DNA from: Flavobacterium sp. MK4S-17
Lineage (GTDB): Bacteria > Bacteroidota > Bacteroidia > Flavobacteriales > Flavobacteriaceae
Assembly (NCBI RefSeq): GCF_009848495.1
Contig: NZ_WWEP01000001.1
Span: 186,001-250,000 of the forward strand
DNA: 64,000 bases
Direction: 5' to 3'
Every line of letters starts with the position of its first letter. Within the stretch, counting starts at the first letter, position 1. Positions 17,926 to 26,161 of the stretch are shown here, piece by piece. The notes under the pieces are model-generated. The model had not been told where the DNA came from and ran no database searches. It worked only from the letters and a program-made list of their open reading frames with translations. The position numbers were made by a program, and so were the translations under genes.

Positions 17926-18582
17926 TTATTTTAAATTCTTTATTTTCTCAAAGCTTAATTCATCAAAGTGGTTTATAACCTTATCAGCAAGCGTAAGGTC
18001 CTGTAGCCTTGAGTTTTCACTTTTATAGCCTATACAAAAAATGCCTGCAGCATTTGCTGCCTTAATGCCGTTGGTACTGTCTTCAATAACAATGCACTCT
18101 TCCTTTGGCGTGCCTGATAATTCCGCCGCCTTTATAAATATGGCTGGATGGGGCTTGGATTGCGGAAAATCTTCACCACTCACTATATGTGAAAAATATT
18201 TATGAAGGCCGAACCTTTTAAAAACCCTGCCGATAGTAGCTTTTGCAGAAGACGATGCCAATACAAGCTGCATCCCGTTATTATATAAATCTTCTATGAG
18301 GGCTTTTACACCCGGCAGCAGCTCAAGGTCTTCTTTCTGGTCGAAAGCATTATTAAAAAGTTCCCTTTTGTAATCAACCAACCCGTCCACTTCATCTAAA
18401 AGGCTGAAAGTTTCTTTCAGCTTCTGGTAAGTATTTTTTGTAGAATTTCCTGTAAAGGTGGCATACATTTCATCGGTAACATCAATATTAAGATGTTTAA
18501 AATGCTGCATGTAGGCAAAATAATGAACAGGTTCAGTATCAACAATAACCCCGTCCATGTCAAAAATAACAGTGTTAACCAT
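17926..18582 (-). CDS. HAD-superfamily hydrolase, tandem paralogue
   Basis: 218 residues and clearly paralogous to the following gene: FDMDGVIVDTEP near the N-terminus, LVLASSSAKATIGRVF near residue 110, SGEDFPQSKPHPAIF, and CIVIEDSTNGIKAANAAG. The two copies are separated by 8 bases, so they share a transcript. The likely reaction is dephosphorylation or mutase activity on a small sugar phosphate. A promoter box lies 16 bases upstream. Confidence 0.9.
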   Translation of the reverse strand: MVNTVIFDMDGVIVDTEPVHYFAYMQHFKHLNIDVTDEMYATFTGNSTKNTYQKLKETFSLLDEVDGLVDYKRELFNNAFDQKEDLELLPGVKALIEDLYNNGMQLVLASSSAKATIGRVFKRFGLHKYFSHIVSGEDFPQSKPHPAIFIKAAELSGTPKEECIVIEDSTNGIKAANAAGIFCIGYKSENSRLQDLTLADKVINHFDELSFEKIKNLK

Positions 18583-18598
18583 AACTTAATTCAAAGTG

Positions 18599-18606
18599 CA
18601 AAAGTA
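18599..18606 (-). promoter_or_regulatory. Promoter -7 box for the HAD pair
   Basis: Minus-strand TACTTTTG matches TAnnTTTG and lies 16 bases ahead of the first HAD gene's ATG. Confidence 0.5.
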
Positions 18607-18654
18607 CCATTTACTTTTGTAAGCTAAAAGCATGCAGCATTAACCACGTGTTAA

Positions 18655-18972
18655 TTAATAAGCCATGCATTCTTCCGCACATTTCCTGCACGCTTCCGCA
18701 CATTCCCTGCAATGGTCATGCTCCTTAGCAAATTTCTCGCATTCATCGGCACAGGCATTGCATATAGCTGCACAAAGCTGCATTAATTGCTTACTGAACT
18801 CCGAACTACGGCTGTCAAATTTTACACATTGTGCGCAAATATCTGCACAGTCCCTGCAAAGCGAAATACAGCGAAGATGATTTTCATCTGCCATTTTTAT
18901 ACATTCTGTTGCACAATATTCACACGCTGCAAAACAATCCAAACAGGCATCTATCATTGATTGATTTTTCAT
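18655..18972 (-). CDS. Cys-rich four-helix-bundle copper-storage protein (Csp3-like)
   Basis: 105 residues with 19 cysteines, spaced in CxxxC and CxxC patterns along predicted helices (Cys at 10, 13, 17, 20, 24, 35, 39, 42, 46, 49, 67, 71, 74, 78, 88, 91, 95, 98, 102). This matches the DUF326 / Csp family, whose four-helix bundles bind many Cu(I) ions in the core. There is no signal peptide or Tat motif, so it should be cytosolic like Csp3 rather than exported like Csp1. An inverted repeat in the promoter region could be a regulator site. No copper regulator or pump gene is adjacent. Confidence 0.88.
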   Translation of the reverse strand: MKNQSMIDACLDCFAACEYCATECIKMADENHLRCISLCRDCADICAQCVKFDSRSSEFSKQLMQLCAAICNACADECEKFAKEHDHCRECAEACRKCAEECMAY

Positions 18973-18995
18973 AGTATTAATTTTTTAATTATAAC

Positions 18996-19011
18996 TACTA
19001 TAAAGATAGTA
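18996..19011. promoter_or_regulatory. Inverted repeat upstream of the copper-storage gene
   Basis: TACTAT-AAAG-ATAGTA, a perfect 6-bp inverted repeat with a 4-base spacer, overlapping a -7-like TATCTTTA (19001-19008, minus strand). The sequence TAGTAT also recurs nearby. It could be an operator, but the binding protein is unknown. Confidence 0.35.
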
Positions 19012-19124
19012 TTCCTAAAACTCTTAGTATTTTAAAGCCCTGTTAAACGTTTTACAATAAAATTATAAGAGAAAATTTAAACCTTTTGCTGTATATTTAG
19101 TCAAAGCAAATAAATAACGCGCAC

Positions 19125-19667
19125 TTGCAGGACGAGAAGGCTTTTATAAAAGATCTGTTGGACACTGAAACTCAGCAAACCGCTTTCAGGCAGCTTGTAT
19201 CTGTTTACAGCAGGCCGCTTTATAGCCATATCCGTACTATAGTGCTTAACCATGATGATGCTGACGATGTTTTGCAGAATACCTTTATTAAAGTTTTCCA
19301 GAATATTAAAAATTTTAAAGGAGAAAGCAGGCTTTTTACATGGATGTACCGCATAGCCACAAATGAGGCAATAACTTTTATTAACCAGCGTGCTAAAAAG
19401 CAGGGAATAGCAAACCTTGAATTGCAGCAAAAAGCGGTTCAGAATTTAAAGGCTGATGACTATTTTGAAGGTGATGAACTGCAGTTAAAACTGCAACAGG
19501 CCATTGCCGCTTTGCCCCAAAAACAGCAGCTTGTTTTTAAAATGAAATATTTTGAGGAAATAACATATGAGGATATGTCTGCCATACTCGGCACTTCGGT
19601 TGGCGCTTTAAAAGCATCTTACCATCATGCTGTTAAAAAAATAGAAGAATATATTAATGCCAATTAA
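19125..19667 (+). CDS. ECF-type RNA polymerase sigma factor
   Basis: 180 residues. Region 2 includes FRQLVSVYSRPLYSHIRTIVLNHDDADDVLQNTFIKVFQ and FKGESRLFTWMYRIATNEAI, and region 4 includes LPQKQQLVFKMKYFEEITYEDMSAILGTSVGALKASYHHAVKKI. No ATG precedes the conserved region in frame: the frame is closed by TAG at 19098 and the only usable codon is TTG at 19125, followed by QDEKAF. Two genes downstream, with a membrane-anchored and a periplasmic product, look like its regulatory partners. Confidence 0.92.
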   Translation: MQDEKAFIKDLLDTETQQTAFRQLVSVYSRPLYSHIRTIVLNHDDADDVLQNTFIKVFQNIKNFKGESRLFTWMYRIATNEAITFINQRAKKQGIANLELQQKAVQNLKADDYFEGDELQLKLQQAIAALPQKQQLVFKMKYFEEITYEDMSAILGTSVGALKASYHHAVKKIEEYINAN

Positions 19668-19697
19668 ACCATTAATACTAAATTGAGTCATACTACC

Positions 19698-20111
19698 ATG
19701 AAAAAGTTTAAGCTTGAGGAAGAAGAAAAAATAAAGACAGGGTTTAAAACTCCTGTCGATTATTTTGACAGTTTGGAGGAACGCTTATTACAATTACATG
19801 TAAATAATAAGCGGGTAAAGGTTATACCGCTGCACCAGAAGAAAACTTTATGGATTTCAGCAATAGCTAGTGTATTTATAATTGCATTGGGTATATCAAT
19901 ATTTATGCGCACTGAAGCTGTTGCTTTGCCAGATGATGCCGCTATTGAAAGTTATCTCGTGGATAAGGCCAACCTGAACTCTTATGATATAATTCAAAAT
20001 CTTGACAGCGATGACGTGGAAGAACTGCAGCAATCCCTCGCAATAAGTAATGAAGCTATTGAAGACTATTTTATCAAGGAAGGTAATTATGAATATTATT
20101 TTAATAATTAA
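19698..20111 (+). CDS. Membrane-anchored protein, putative anti-sigma factor
   Basis: 137 residues when started at the ATG at 19698, which I prefer over a TTG at 19683. About 55 cytoplasmic residues (with FKTPVDYFDSLEERL) precede one membrane span (LWISAIASVFIIALGISIFM, about residues 47-66), then an acidic extracytoplasmic tail. It lacks the HxxxCxxC motif of zinc anti-sigma factors. Position directly after the sigma gene and the single-span topology suggest an anti-sigma role, but homology to a named family was not recognised. Confidence 0.72.
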   Translation: MKKFKLEEEEKIKTGFKTPVDYFDSLEERLLQLHVNNKRVKVIPLHQKKTLWISAIASVFIIALGISIFMRTEAVALPDDAAIESYLVDKANLNSYDIIQNLDSDDVEELQQSLAISNEAIEDYFIKEGNYEYYFNN

Positions 20112-20115
20112 TAGT

Positions 20116-20562
20116 ATGAAAATAAAAATTTTAACTCTGTTTATATTACTTTTCACTTTAAGTATTTCCGCACAGGGGCATAAAGAGAAAAGGGATAAAA
20201 TTAAGGCACTTAAAGTATCTTTTCTTACTACTGAATTAAAGCTTACTGCTGATGAATCGGCTAAATTTTGGCCCATATATAACACATCTGACCAGAAACA
20301 GTTTGAAATAAGGCATGGTAAAATCAAAGCGGTATTAAGAAGTATAGATAAGGCAGACATCGACAAAATTTCGGAAAAAGAAGCATTGGCTTACCTCGAA
20401 CAGATAGAAGACGCTGAAGAGGAATTACTCAATTTAAGAAAAAAGCTGATAGCCGACCTGAAACCTGTTATAGGCCCTGTAAGGGTATTGAAGTTGAAAA
20501 AAGCGGAAGATGATTTTAACCGCAAACTGCTTTCCCAATATAAAGACCGCAGGAAAAATTAA
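20116..20562 (+). CDS. Periplasmic Spy/CpxP-like helical protein, ECF-module sensor
   Basis: 148 residues from the ATG at 20116. A longer frame opens at 20050 but overlaps the previous gene and would push the signal peptide (KIKILTLFILLFTLSISAQ) inward. The mature part is highly charged and helical (KHKEKRDKIKALKVSFLTTEL, TADESAKFWPIYN, and an E/K-rich tail), resembling the helical periplasmic sensor proteins encoded next to ECF sigma genes in Bacteroidota. The likely role is envelope stress sensing together with the membrane protein. Its start is 4 bases after the previous stop. Confidence 0.7.
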   Translation: MKIKILTLFILLFTLSISAQGHKEKRDKIKALKVSFLTTELKLTADESAKFWPIYNTSDQKQFEIRHGKIKAVLRSIDKADIDKISEKEALAYLEQIEDAEEELLNLRKKLIADLKPVIGPVRVLKLKKAEDDFNRKLLSQYKDRRKN

Positions 20563-20616
20563 AAAAGCACAAGTAGTATTTTAAAGCACCGGAATTGCCA
20601 CACCTGTGCTTTTTTA
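20561..20616. terminator. Possible long-loop terminator
   Basis: AAAAAAGCACA and its complement TGTGCTTTTTT are separated by a loop of about 30 bases between convergent genes. The T tract is good, but the long loop makes it uncertain. Confidence 0.4.
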
Positions 20617-21669
20617 TTTAAGTTTAAGCCTTATAATTTTGCCCTGCCCTGCTGCTATAATTGTTTTGGTATCTGCAAACCGAAGTGTATGCAGGGTTGT
20701 ATCTTCATATACTTTTTTCCAGTTCTTCCCTTTGTCATAAGAATAGTAAATTCCCGAAGGCCCGGCTGTAAACAGTTCGTTGGCATTGCTTCCAGGAACA
20801 TACTGCACACATGATGCATAACCAAACCCAACAGCCTGCCCCTCTAATTGCCATGTTTTGCCACCATCTTCAGTTATAATTTTATTTCCTGTATTTTGTG
20901 CCTGTTTCTCATAATTGCCCCCTACGGCAAAACCATTGTTCCTGTCATAAAAATCAGCAGAAAAAATACCGGTCATTTCACTTCCCTGTACTATCGGTGT
21001 GTTATGGGCTTCCCATGTTTTCCCTTTATCAGGAGAAAATAATACCCTCGATTTTTTACCCCCTGTTACTATCCATGTATAACCTTCTTTTATAACAAGG
21101 TTTGTATTGCTGGCCGCAAAAGCAGCCTCACCTTCACTGGTGGCCGGTAAGCCCTCGCACGGTATTTTCTTCCATGTTTCGCCACCATCATTGGTAGTAA
21201 TTACAGAAATACAGCCATCCGTAGGGTCACCCATTGCCATACCTTGCTTATCATTGTAAAACTGCATGCTGTCATAAAATACCTTTTCCCCATTTTCTGT
21301 ATAAACAAGCCTCGCAATTTTACCGTCTTTTGAAATTTTATAAAGCAAGGCAGGGCTGCCTGCATTTAATATAAAAATATCTGAAGATGTTTGGGCTATA
21401 GCCCTGAATTCGGGCACAAGCGAATCTTTTACAATTACTCCCGAAAAGTTTTTCCCGCCAGATAAAGATACCCACCCATATTTGCCATTGCTGCCGGCAT
21501 ACCAGGCTTTATCACCGTCAATAATAAGGGCACGAATATTTATTTTACTTTCCAGCAATGTATCGCCCTCTATACTTTTAAACGAAGGTTTATATTCCTC
21601 CTGCTTATTCACCTTGGTATTGCAGGAAATAAAAAGCACGGGCAATAACAGAAAAAGTATGCTTTTCAT
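20614..21669 (-). CDS. BNR/Ycf48-like beta-propeller lipoprotein
   Basis: 351 residues. The start MKSILFLLLPVLFISC is a lipoprotein signal (Cys16). Repeated Asp-box-like motifs are visible: NDGGETWKKIP, DKGKTWEAHN, EDGGKTWQLEG and DKGKNWKKVYED, at spacings expected of blades in a beta propeller. It is often annotated as an oxidoreductase or photosystem assembly (Ycf48-like) protein, but only the propeller fold is supported here. It is probably periplasmic. Function unknown. Confidence 0.85.
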   Translation of the reverse strand: MKSILFLLLPVLFISCNTKVNKQEEYKPSFKSIEGDTLLESKINIRALIIDGDKAWYAGSNGKYGWVSLSGGKNFSGVIVKDSLVPEFRAIAQTSSDIFILNAGSPALLYKISKDGKIARLVYTENGEKVFYDSMQFYNDKQGMAMGDPTDGCISVITTNDGGETWKKIPCEGLPATSEGEAAFAASNTNLVIKEGYTWIVTGGKKSRVLFSPDKGKTWEAHNTPIVQGSEMTGIFSADFYDRNNGFAVGGNYEKQAQNTGNKIITEDGGKTWQLEGQAVGFGYASCVQYVPGSNANELFTAGPSGIYYSYDKGKNWKKVYEDTTLHTLRFADTKTIIAAGQGKIIRLKLK

Positions 21670-21767
21670 GTTTTTTTAGGCTAATATACTGAAACTTTAT
21701 TCCTATTTTAGCCCTGCATAATTAATTTGTACTATCACCGTTATATCTGTAACATAAACTACAACAA

Positions 21768-22295
21768 ATGACAGCCGACAAAGCTTTAGAACTTTTATTT
21801 TACACACTACCTGCCATAATAACAGCATTAATTGCCTATTATTTTTTTAATATGCATACAAAAAATGAGGAAGGCCGCCGCAGGTATCTTATCCATAAGG
21901 AGGCTCAGAAAAATGCTTTGCCTTTGCGCCTGCAGGCTTATGAAAGGCTTACACTTTTCCTTGAAAGGATTACACCATCACGACTGCTGATAAGGATTGC
22001 CCCACAGTCTTCCAATAAGCATGACTATGAAGAATACCTTATTGCACAGATTGAGCAGGAGTATGAACACAACCTTTCGCAGCAGATTTATGTTTCATCT
22101 GAAAGCTGGGATATAATAACTACTGCAAAAAATGCTACAATACAGCTTATCCGTAAGTCGAATATGAGCGAAAAGGTGGAAAATGCCAATAAATTGCGTG
22201 AAGTTATACTTACCGACCTTTTTGATAAGCAAAGCCCAAGCAGCGTTGGTATTGCCTATTTAAAAAATGAGGTTTCAGGCCTGTGGCAGGAGTAA
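21768..22295 (+). CDS. Conserved membrane-anchored protein of unknown function
   Basis: 175 residues with one N-terminal membrane span (LLFYTLPAIITALIAYYFF) and a long, charged, mostly helical cytoplasmic-type tail (KNEEGRRRYLIHKEAQKNALPLRLQAYERLTLFLERI and onward). The pattern matches a family conserved across Bacteroidota (possibly DUF7935, from memory), with no known function. There is no catalytic motif. It is transcribed alone and ends at a strong terminator shared with the convergent small membrane-protein gene. Confidence 0.8.
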   Translation: MTADKALELLFYTLPAIITALIAYYFFNMHTKNEEGRRRYLIHKEAQKNALPLRLQAYERLTLFLERITPSRLLIRIAPQSSNKHDYEEYLIAQIEQEYEHNLSQQIYVSSESWDIITTAKNATIQLIRKSNMSEKVENANKLREVILTDLFDKQSPSSVGIAYLKNEVSGLWQE

Positions 22296-22317
22296 TATAC
22301 ATTACAATAATAAAAAT

Positions 22318-22350
22318 AAAAAGGGCAGCTTAAAAAGCTGCCCTTTTTAT
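22318..22350. terminator. Bidirectional terminator
   Basis: Stem GGGCAGCTT with its complement AAGCTGCCC, flanked by A and T tracts, between convergent genes. Confidence 0.85.
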
Positions 22351-22580
22351 TTTACTTCCTTAACACCTTTAATAAACATCCATTTCATAAAAATTTTTTC
22401 CTGGCCCATATAATTTATTGCTTGGAATTTAGGAGTAAGCAATGATGCTGAAATTCCGGAGGTAAAAGGTATCCATAAGCCTGTTAAACCGGTAAACCTT
22501 ACTACAAGAAAATATATAATTGAAAAAAAAATTGCAAAACAGATGAAATTATATAAAAATGCTTTTACTTTTTTACTCAT
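22347..22580 (-). CDS. Small two-span membrane protein, unknown
   Basis: 77 residues. Segments FICFAIFFSIIYFLVV and GLWIPFTSGISASLL look like two membrane helices. It is 11 bases downstream of the THUMP methyltransferase gene on the same strand, so it is probably cotranscribed. The start overlaps nothing and the ATG at 22580 is clear. I recognise no family beyond small flavobacterial membrane proteins. Confidence 0.7.
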   Translation of the reverse strand: MSKKVKAFLYNFICFAIFFSIIYFLVVRFTGLTGLWIPFTSGISASLLTPKFQAINYMGQEKIFMKWMFIKGVKEVK

Positions 22581-22591
22581 GCTATTGTAAT

Positions 22592-23749
22592 TTAATTTTG
22601 TTGAAATTTCGCCTTTTTACTTCCTTCATACATTTCATACTTTACCAGCCTGGCTTCCAGTTTACCATTAAAAAGTTTTATTTTTCTTGACGGTTTTAAG
22701 CCTACATATTTCAGGGCTTCAATATTAGCGGTTATAAACCAGGCATTAGTGTTGGGATAACCCTGTTTAAGCGTATCGCCAATTTCCCTGTAAAACCTCT
22801 CCATATCAATATCAAGCCTTTCTCCATAGGGTGGGTTAAATAAAATGTGCAGTGGCCCTTTATTTTGCTTTTCTGTTTCAAAAAAGTTTTGCTGCTCTAT
22901 AGTTACATAATCATCAAGGTTGGCATTCCTTATGTTATCCTTTGCTTTTGCTACTGCCGAAGGGGCTTTGTCATAACCTTTAATGGTGTAATGAAATTCC
23001 TTTGTTTTTTTCATTAATGATTCCATTATGGTTTCAAAAAGGCTGTTATCCCAGTCGTTCCATTTTTCAAAAGCAAACTCTTTGCGGTTTATATTGGCAG
23101 GAATATTACAGGCTATCATTGCGGCTTCTGCCAGTATGGTGCCACTCCCGCACATCGGGTCTAAAAAATCTCCCTGCCCATCCCAGCCGGAAAGAAGCAG
23201 CATACCTGCGGCAAGAACTTCATTTATCGGAGCTATATTTGTAGCTGTACGGTATCCCCTGTGGTGTAATGAACTGCCTGAAGTATCTAAGGCTACCGAA
23301 CACTCTTCTTTATGAATATGGATATTTATCCTAAGGTCAGGAAAATCCTTGTCAATATCCGGCCTTTTGCCTGTTTTTTCCCTGAACTGGTCAACAATGG
23401 CATCTTTTGTTTTTAAGGCTACAAACTGCGAGTGGTTAAAATGGTCGGAATTTAATGTAACATCTACTACAAAAGACTGGTTTACATTAATATATTCCTG
23501 CCAGTTGATTGACTGTATCCCTTTGTATAATGACTGCTCGTTATAAACCCTTAAGGAATGTATGGGCTTAAGAATTTTAAGGGCGGTGCGCAATGCAAGG
23601 TTGGCCTTATACATAAAGCCTTTATCCCCCACAAAACTAACCATCCTTACCCCTTGCTGTACATTTTGTGCACCAAGCAGTGTTAACTCTTTTGCCAGTA
23701 TTTCCTCAAAGCCAAAAAAAGTTTTGGCAATCATTTTAAAATTTTCCAT
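22592..23749 (-). CDS. THUMP-domain rRNA methyltransferase (RlmL-like)
   Basis: 385 residues. N-terminal THUMP RNA-binding domain (about residues 1-160) followed by a class I SAM methyltransferase. Motif I is DPMCGSGTILAEAAMIA near residue 195, and the catalytic NPPY motif appears as FNPPYGERL near residue 310, typical of N2-guanine or N6-adenine methyltransferases. It resembles the N-terminal half of E. coli RlmL, which modifies 23S rRNA, so a 23S rRNA guanine target is likely but not shown. A promoter box lies 19 bases upstream. Confidence 0.9.
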   Translation of the reverse strand: MENFKMIAKTFFGFEEILAKELTLLGAQNVQQGVRMVSFVGDKGFMYKANLALRTALKILKPIHSLRVYNEQSLYKGIQSINWQEYINVNQSFVVDVTLNSDHFNHSQFVALKTKDAIVDQFREKTGKRPDIDKDFPDLRINIHIHKEECSVALDTSGSSLHHRGYRTATNIAPINEVLAAGMLLLSGWDGQGDFLDPMCGSGTILAEAAMIACNIPANINRKEFAFEKWNDWDNSLFETIMESLMKKTKEFHYTIKGYDKAPSAVAKAKDNIRNANLDDYVTIEQQNFFETEKQNKGPLHILFNPPYGERLDIDMERFYREIGDTLKQGYPNTNAWFITANIEALKYVGLKPSRKIKLFNGKLEARLVKYEMYEGSKKAKFQQN

Positions 23750-23768
23750 CCCTTAATTATATACCAGG

Positions 23769-23776
23769 CAAAAGTA
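23769..23776 (-). promoter_or_regulatory. Promoter -7 box for the THUMP methyltransferase
   Basis: Minus-strand TACTTTTG, 19 bases upstream of the ATG at 23749. Confidence 0.5.
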
Positions 23777-23831
23777 AGCATTTTCAATGTGAAGTTTCTT
23801 TAAACTATATCAGGTAAGCCAATTTTATTAG

Positions 23832-23839
23832 TAAATTTG
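23832..23839 (+). promoter_or_regulatory. Promoter -7 box for the 23870 methyltransferase
   Basis: TAAATTTG matches TAnnTTTG. The TTG inside it (23837) could be read as a start codon in frame with the methyltransferase, but its identity as a promoter box favours the ATG at 23870. Confidence 0.5.
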
Positions 23840-23869
23840 CCAGCTAATAACTGCCACTTTACAAAAAAT

Positions 23870-24601
23870 ATGCTGCAGGAAGATAACAAATGGTATGCTT
23901 GCTGGTTTGACACGCCTTATTACCATATACTATACAAAGACAGGGATTATGCAGAAGCACAGCTTTTTATGGATAATCTCACCAATTACCTTAACCTGCC
24001 GGAAGATGCTAAAATACTGGATTTAGCCTGTGGCAAAGGCCGACATTCCATATATCTTAACAAACTTGGCTATAATGTTACCGGTGCTGACCTTTCGGAA
24101 AACAGTATTGCACAGGCATCTAAATACAGTAACGACACACTGCATTTTAAGGTTCATGATATGCGCGAGCCTTTTAATGAAAAATTTGATGCTGTTTTTA
24201 ACCTGTTCACCAGCTTCGGTTATTTTGAAAATGAAGAGGATAATCTCAGGACTTTAAAAGCAATATGCAAAAGCCTGAAAGATGACGGGTTTGCCGTAAT
24301 TGACTTTATGAATGTTCCTCATGTTGTAAAAAATCTTGTAAAAGAAGAAGTAAAACAGGTGGAGGGCATAGAGTTCAGGATAAAAAGGTATATAAAAGAA
24401 AACTATATTTACAAAGAGATTACTTTTAATGATAAAGGCAAAGAACACCATTTTACAGAAAAGGTACGTGCCCTTACACTGGAGGATTTTGAAAAGTTAA
24501 TGCAGGAGGCCGGTATTTACCTGCTTGATATATTTGGGGATTACAGGCTCCGTAAATTCCATCCGGAAGATTCAGAGCGGTTAATAATGATTTTTAAATA
24601 A
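23870..24601 (+). CDS. Class I SAM-dependent methyltransferase
   Basis: 243 residues from the ATG at 23870, chosen over an in-frame TTG at 23837 that falls in the promoter box. The SAM-binding motif I is ILDLACGKGRHSIYL near residue 48, followed by the acidic GADLS of motif II, and FNLFTSFGYF is the region after motif IV. These are features of small-molecule methyltransferases (Methyltransf_25-type). Neither substrate nor pathway can be told. The following ZIP transporter gene begins 4 bases after the stop. Confidence 0.88.
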   Translation: MLQEDNKWYACWFDTPYYHILYKDRDYAEAQLFMDNLTNYLNLPEDAKILDLACGKGRHSIYLNKLGYNVTGADLSENSIAQASKYSNDTLHFKVHDMREPFNEKFDAVFNLFTSFGYFENEEDNLRTLKAICKSLKDDGFAVIDFMNVPHVVKNLVKEEVKQVEGIEFRIKRYIKENYIYKEITFNDKGKEHHFTEKVRALTLEDFEKLMQEAGIYLLDIFGDYRLRKFHPEDSERLIMIFK

Positions 24602-24605
24602 GCCA

Positions 24606-25325
24606 ATGATATATTTATTACCCTTACTATCGGTAATTCTGGGTTATGCAATAGCTTTATTGCTAAAGCCTTCCAACAGGAAAAACCTTAAACTGTTACT
24701 TGCATTCAGTGGGTCTTTCCTTTTATCACTCACGGTTTTACATTTACTGCCTGATGTGTATGAAGCCAGCCTCCATAACCATGCAGGGCACGATGGGCAC
24801 AATCATGGCCATTCCCATAGTTCTATAGGCCTCTTTATAATGACCGGTATCATTTTCCAGATTATACTCGAGTATTTTTCAAAGGGTGCAGAACACGGCC
24901 ATGTACACACGCATGGACATGAACACTCTAACGCAATGCCGTGGCTATTATTTATAAGCCTTTGTATCCATGCACTGCTGGAGGGTTTCCCTGTAAGCCA
25001 CCACAACCACCTTGCCTGGGGTATTGCTATACACCATCTTCCTATCGCTATTATACTTACAGCATTTTTCATTAATTCAGGCTTAAATAAAACTGCTGTA
25101 CTGCTGTTCATGATGGCATTTGCCGTTATGACGCCGCTTGGCACATTGCTTTCTGAACAACTGCATTTTATAAGCCACTATTATACCGAAATATCGGCTG
25201 TTGTTATTGGTATACTTTTCCATATATCATCAACTATTATTTTTGAGAGCAGCGAAGGGCACAAATTTAACCTTGCGAAGCTGCTTGTTATAATATTGGG
25301 AGTTATAATGGCTTATTTTCTTTAA
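24606..25325 (+). CDS. ZIP-family zinc/divalent metal transporter
   Basis: 239 residues with about 8 membrane spans. Two His-rich loops stand out: a stretch ending GHDGHNHGHSHSS near residue 60 and HGHVHTHGHEHSN near residue 97. The transport-path helices IHALLEGFPVSHH and GIAIHHLPIAIIL carry the conserved HxxxEG and HxxP(A) metal sites of the ZIP family. It is probably an inner-membrane importer, chiefly of zinc. It is closely spaced (4 bases) after the methyltransferase gene and 20 bases before murQ. Confidence 0.9.
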   Translation: MIYLLPLLSVILGYAIALLLKPSNRKNLKLLLAFSGSFLLSLTVLHLLPDVYEASLHNHAGHDGHNHGHSHSSIGLFIMTGIIFQIILEYFSKGAEHGHVHTHGHEHSNAMPWLLFISLCIHALLEGFPVSHHNHLAWGIAIHHLPIAIILTAFFINSGLNKTAVLLFMMAFAVMTPLGTLLSEQLHFISHYYTEISAVVIGILFHISSTIIFESSEGHKFNLAKLLVIILGVIMAYFL

Positions 25326-25345
25326 ATTTACGCAAAAAGAACACC

Positions 25346-26161
25346 ATGTCTTTCACCAAAACAACAGAGCAGGCATCACACTACAACCATCTTGAAAAAA
25401 TGACAGTTGCAGAGTTGCTCCGTAATATTAACAATGAGGACAAAACCGTTCCGCTGGCTGTTGAAAAAGGCCTCCCTCAAATAGAAATACTGGCAGAAGT
25501 TGCTGCAAAACGGATGAGGAATGGCGGAAGGCTTTTTTATATTGGTGCAGGAACCAGCGGAAGGCTGGGCATTGTTGATGCTTCAGAATGCCCTCCAACC
25601 TTTGGCGTTCCTTTTGATTTGGTGATTGGAATTATTGCAGGCGGAGATTCAGCAATACGAAAAGCGGTTGAATTTGCCGAAGATGATACAACGCAGGCGT
25701 GGAAAGACCTTTCGGCTTACAATATAAATGAGAATGATACTGTTGTGGGAATAGCGGCATCGGGCACAACACCTTATGTTATAGGCGGTTTACAGGAATG
25801 TAATAAAAACAATATAGCCACAGGATGCATTACCTGCAATGCAGGCAGCCCCCTTGCTAAAACAGCGCAATATCCTGTAGAAGTGGTAGTAGGGCCGGAA
25901 TTTGTTACAGGCAGCTCAAGGATGAAAGCCGGTACGGCGCAAAAGCTGGTACTTAATATGATTTCCACCACGGTAATGATACAGTTAGGGCATATAAAAG
26001 GAAACAAAATGGTGGATATGCAACTAAGCAATCATAAGCTTGTTGACAGGGGCGTGCGAATGATAATGGATGAACTTGAAATATCGCAGGAAGAAGCCTC
26101 TGCCCTGCTTGATAAACATAAAAATGTTAGAAAAGCGATTGAGAGTTATGGCAACAGATAA
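25346..26161 (+). CDS. murQ: N-acetylmuramic acid 6-phosphate etherase
   Basis: 271 residues. MurQ splits the D-lactate ether of MurNAc-6-phosphate, giving GlcNAc-6-phosphate, in cell-wall recycling. The SIS-type sugar-phosphate binding loop is RLFYIGAGTSGRLGIVDASE near residues 63-82, with the catalytic Glu just after it in the CPPTFG region. VVGIAASGTTPYVIG and VGPEFVTGSSRMKAGTAQKL complete the family blocks. The C-terminus fits the expected helical domain. The stop overlaps the start of the next small gene. Confidence 0.94.
   Translation: MSFTKTTEQASHYNHLEKMTVAELLRNINNEDKTVPLAVEKGLPQIEILAEVAAKRMRNGGRLFYIGAGTSGRLGIVDASECPPTFGVPFDLVIGIIAGGDSAIRKAVEFAEDDTTQAWKDLSAYNINENDTVVGIAASGTTPYVIGGLQECNKNNIATGCITCNAGSPLAKTAQYPVEVVVGPEFVTGSSRMKAGTAQKLVLNMISTTVMIQLGHIKGNKMVDMQLSNHKLVDRGVRMIMDELEISQEEASALLDKHKNVRKAIESYGNR

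Noticed and set aside
20050..20115. N-terminal extension of the Spy-like protein
   Set aside because: It overlaps the preceding gene and would bury the signal peptide; the ATG at 20116 is better.
24780..24945. His-rich repeats resembling a separate peptide
   Set aside because: They are the loop repeats of the ZIP transporter, in frame with its membrane segments.
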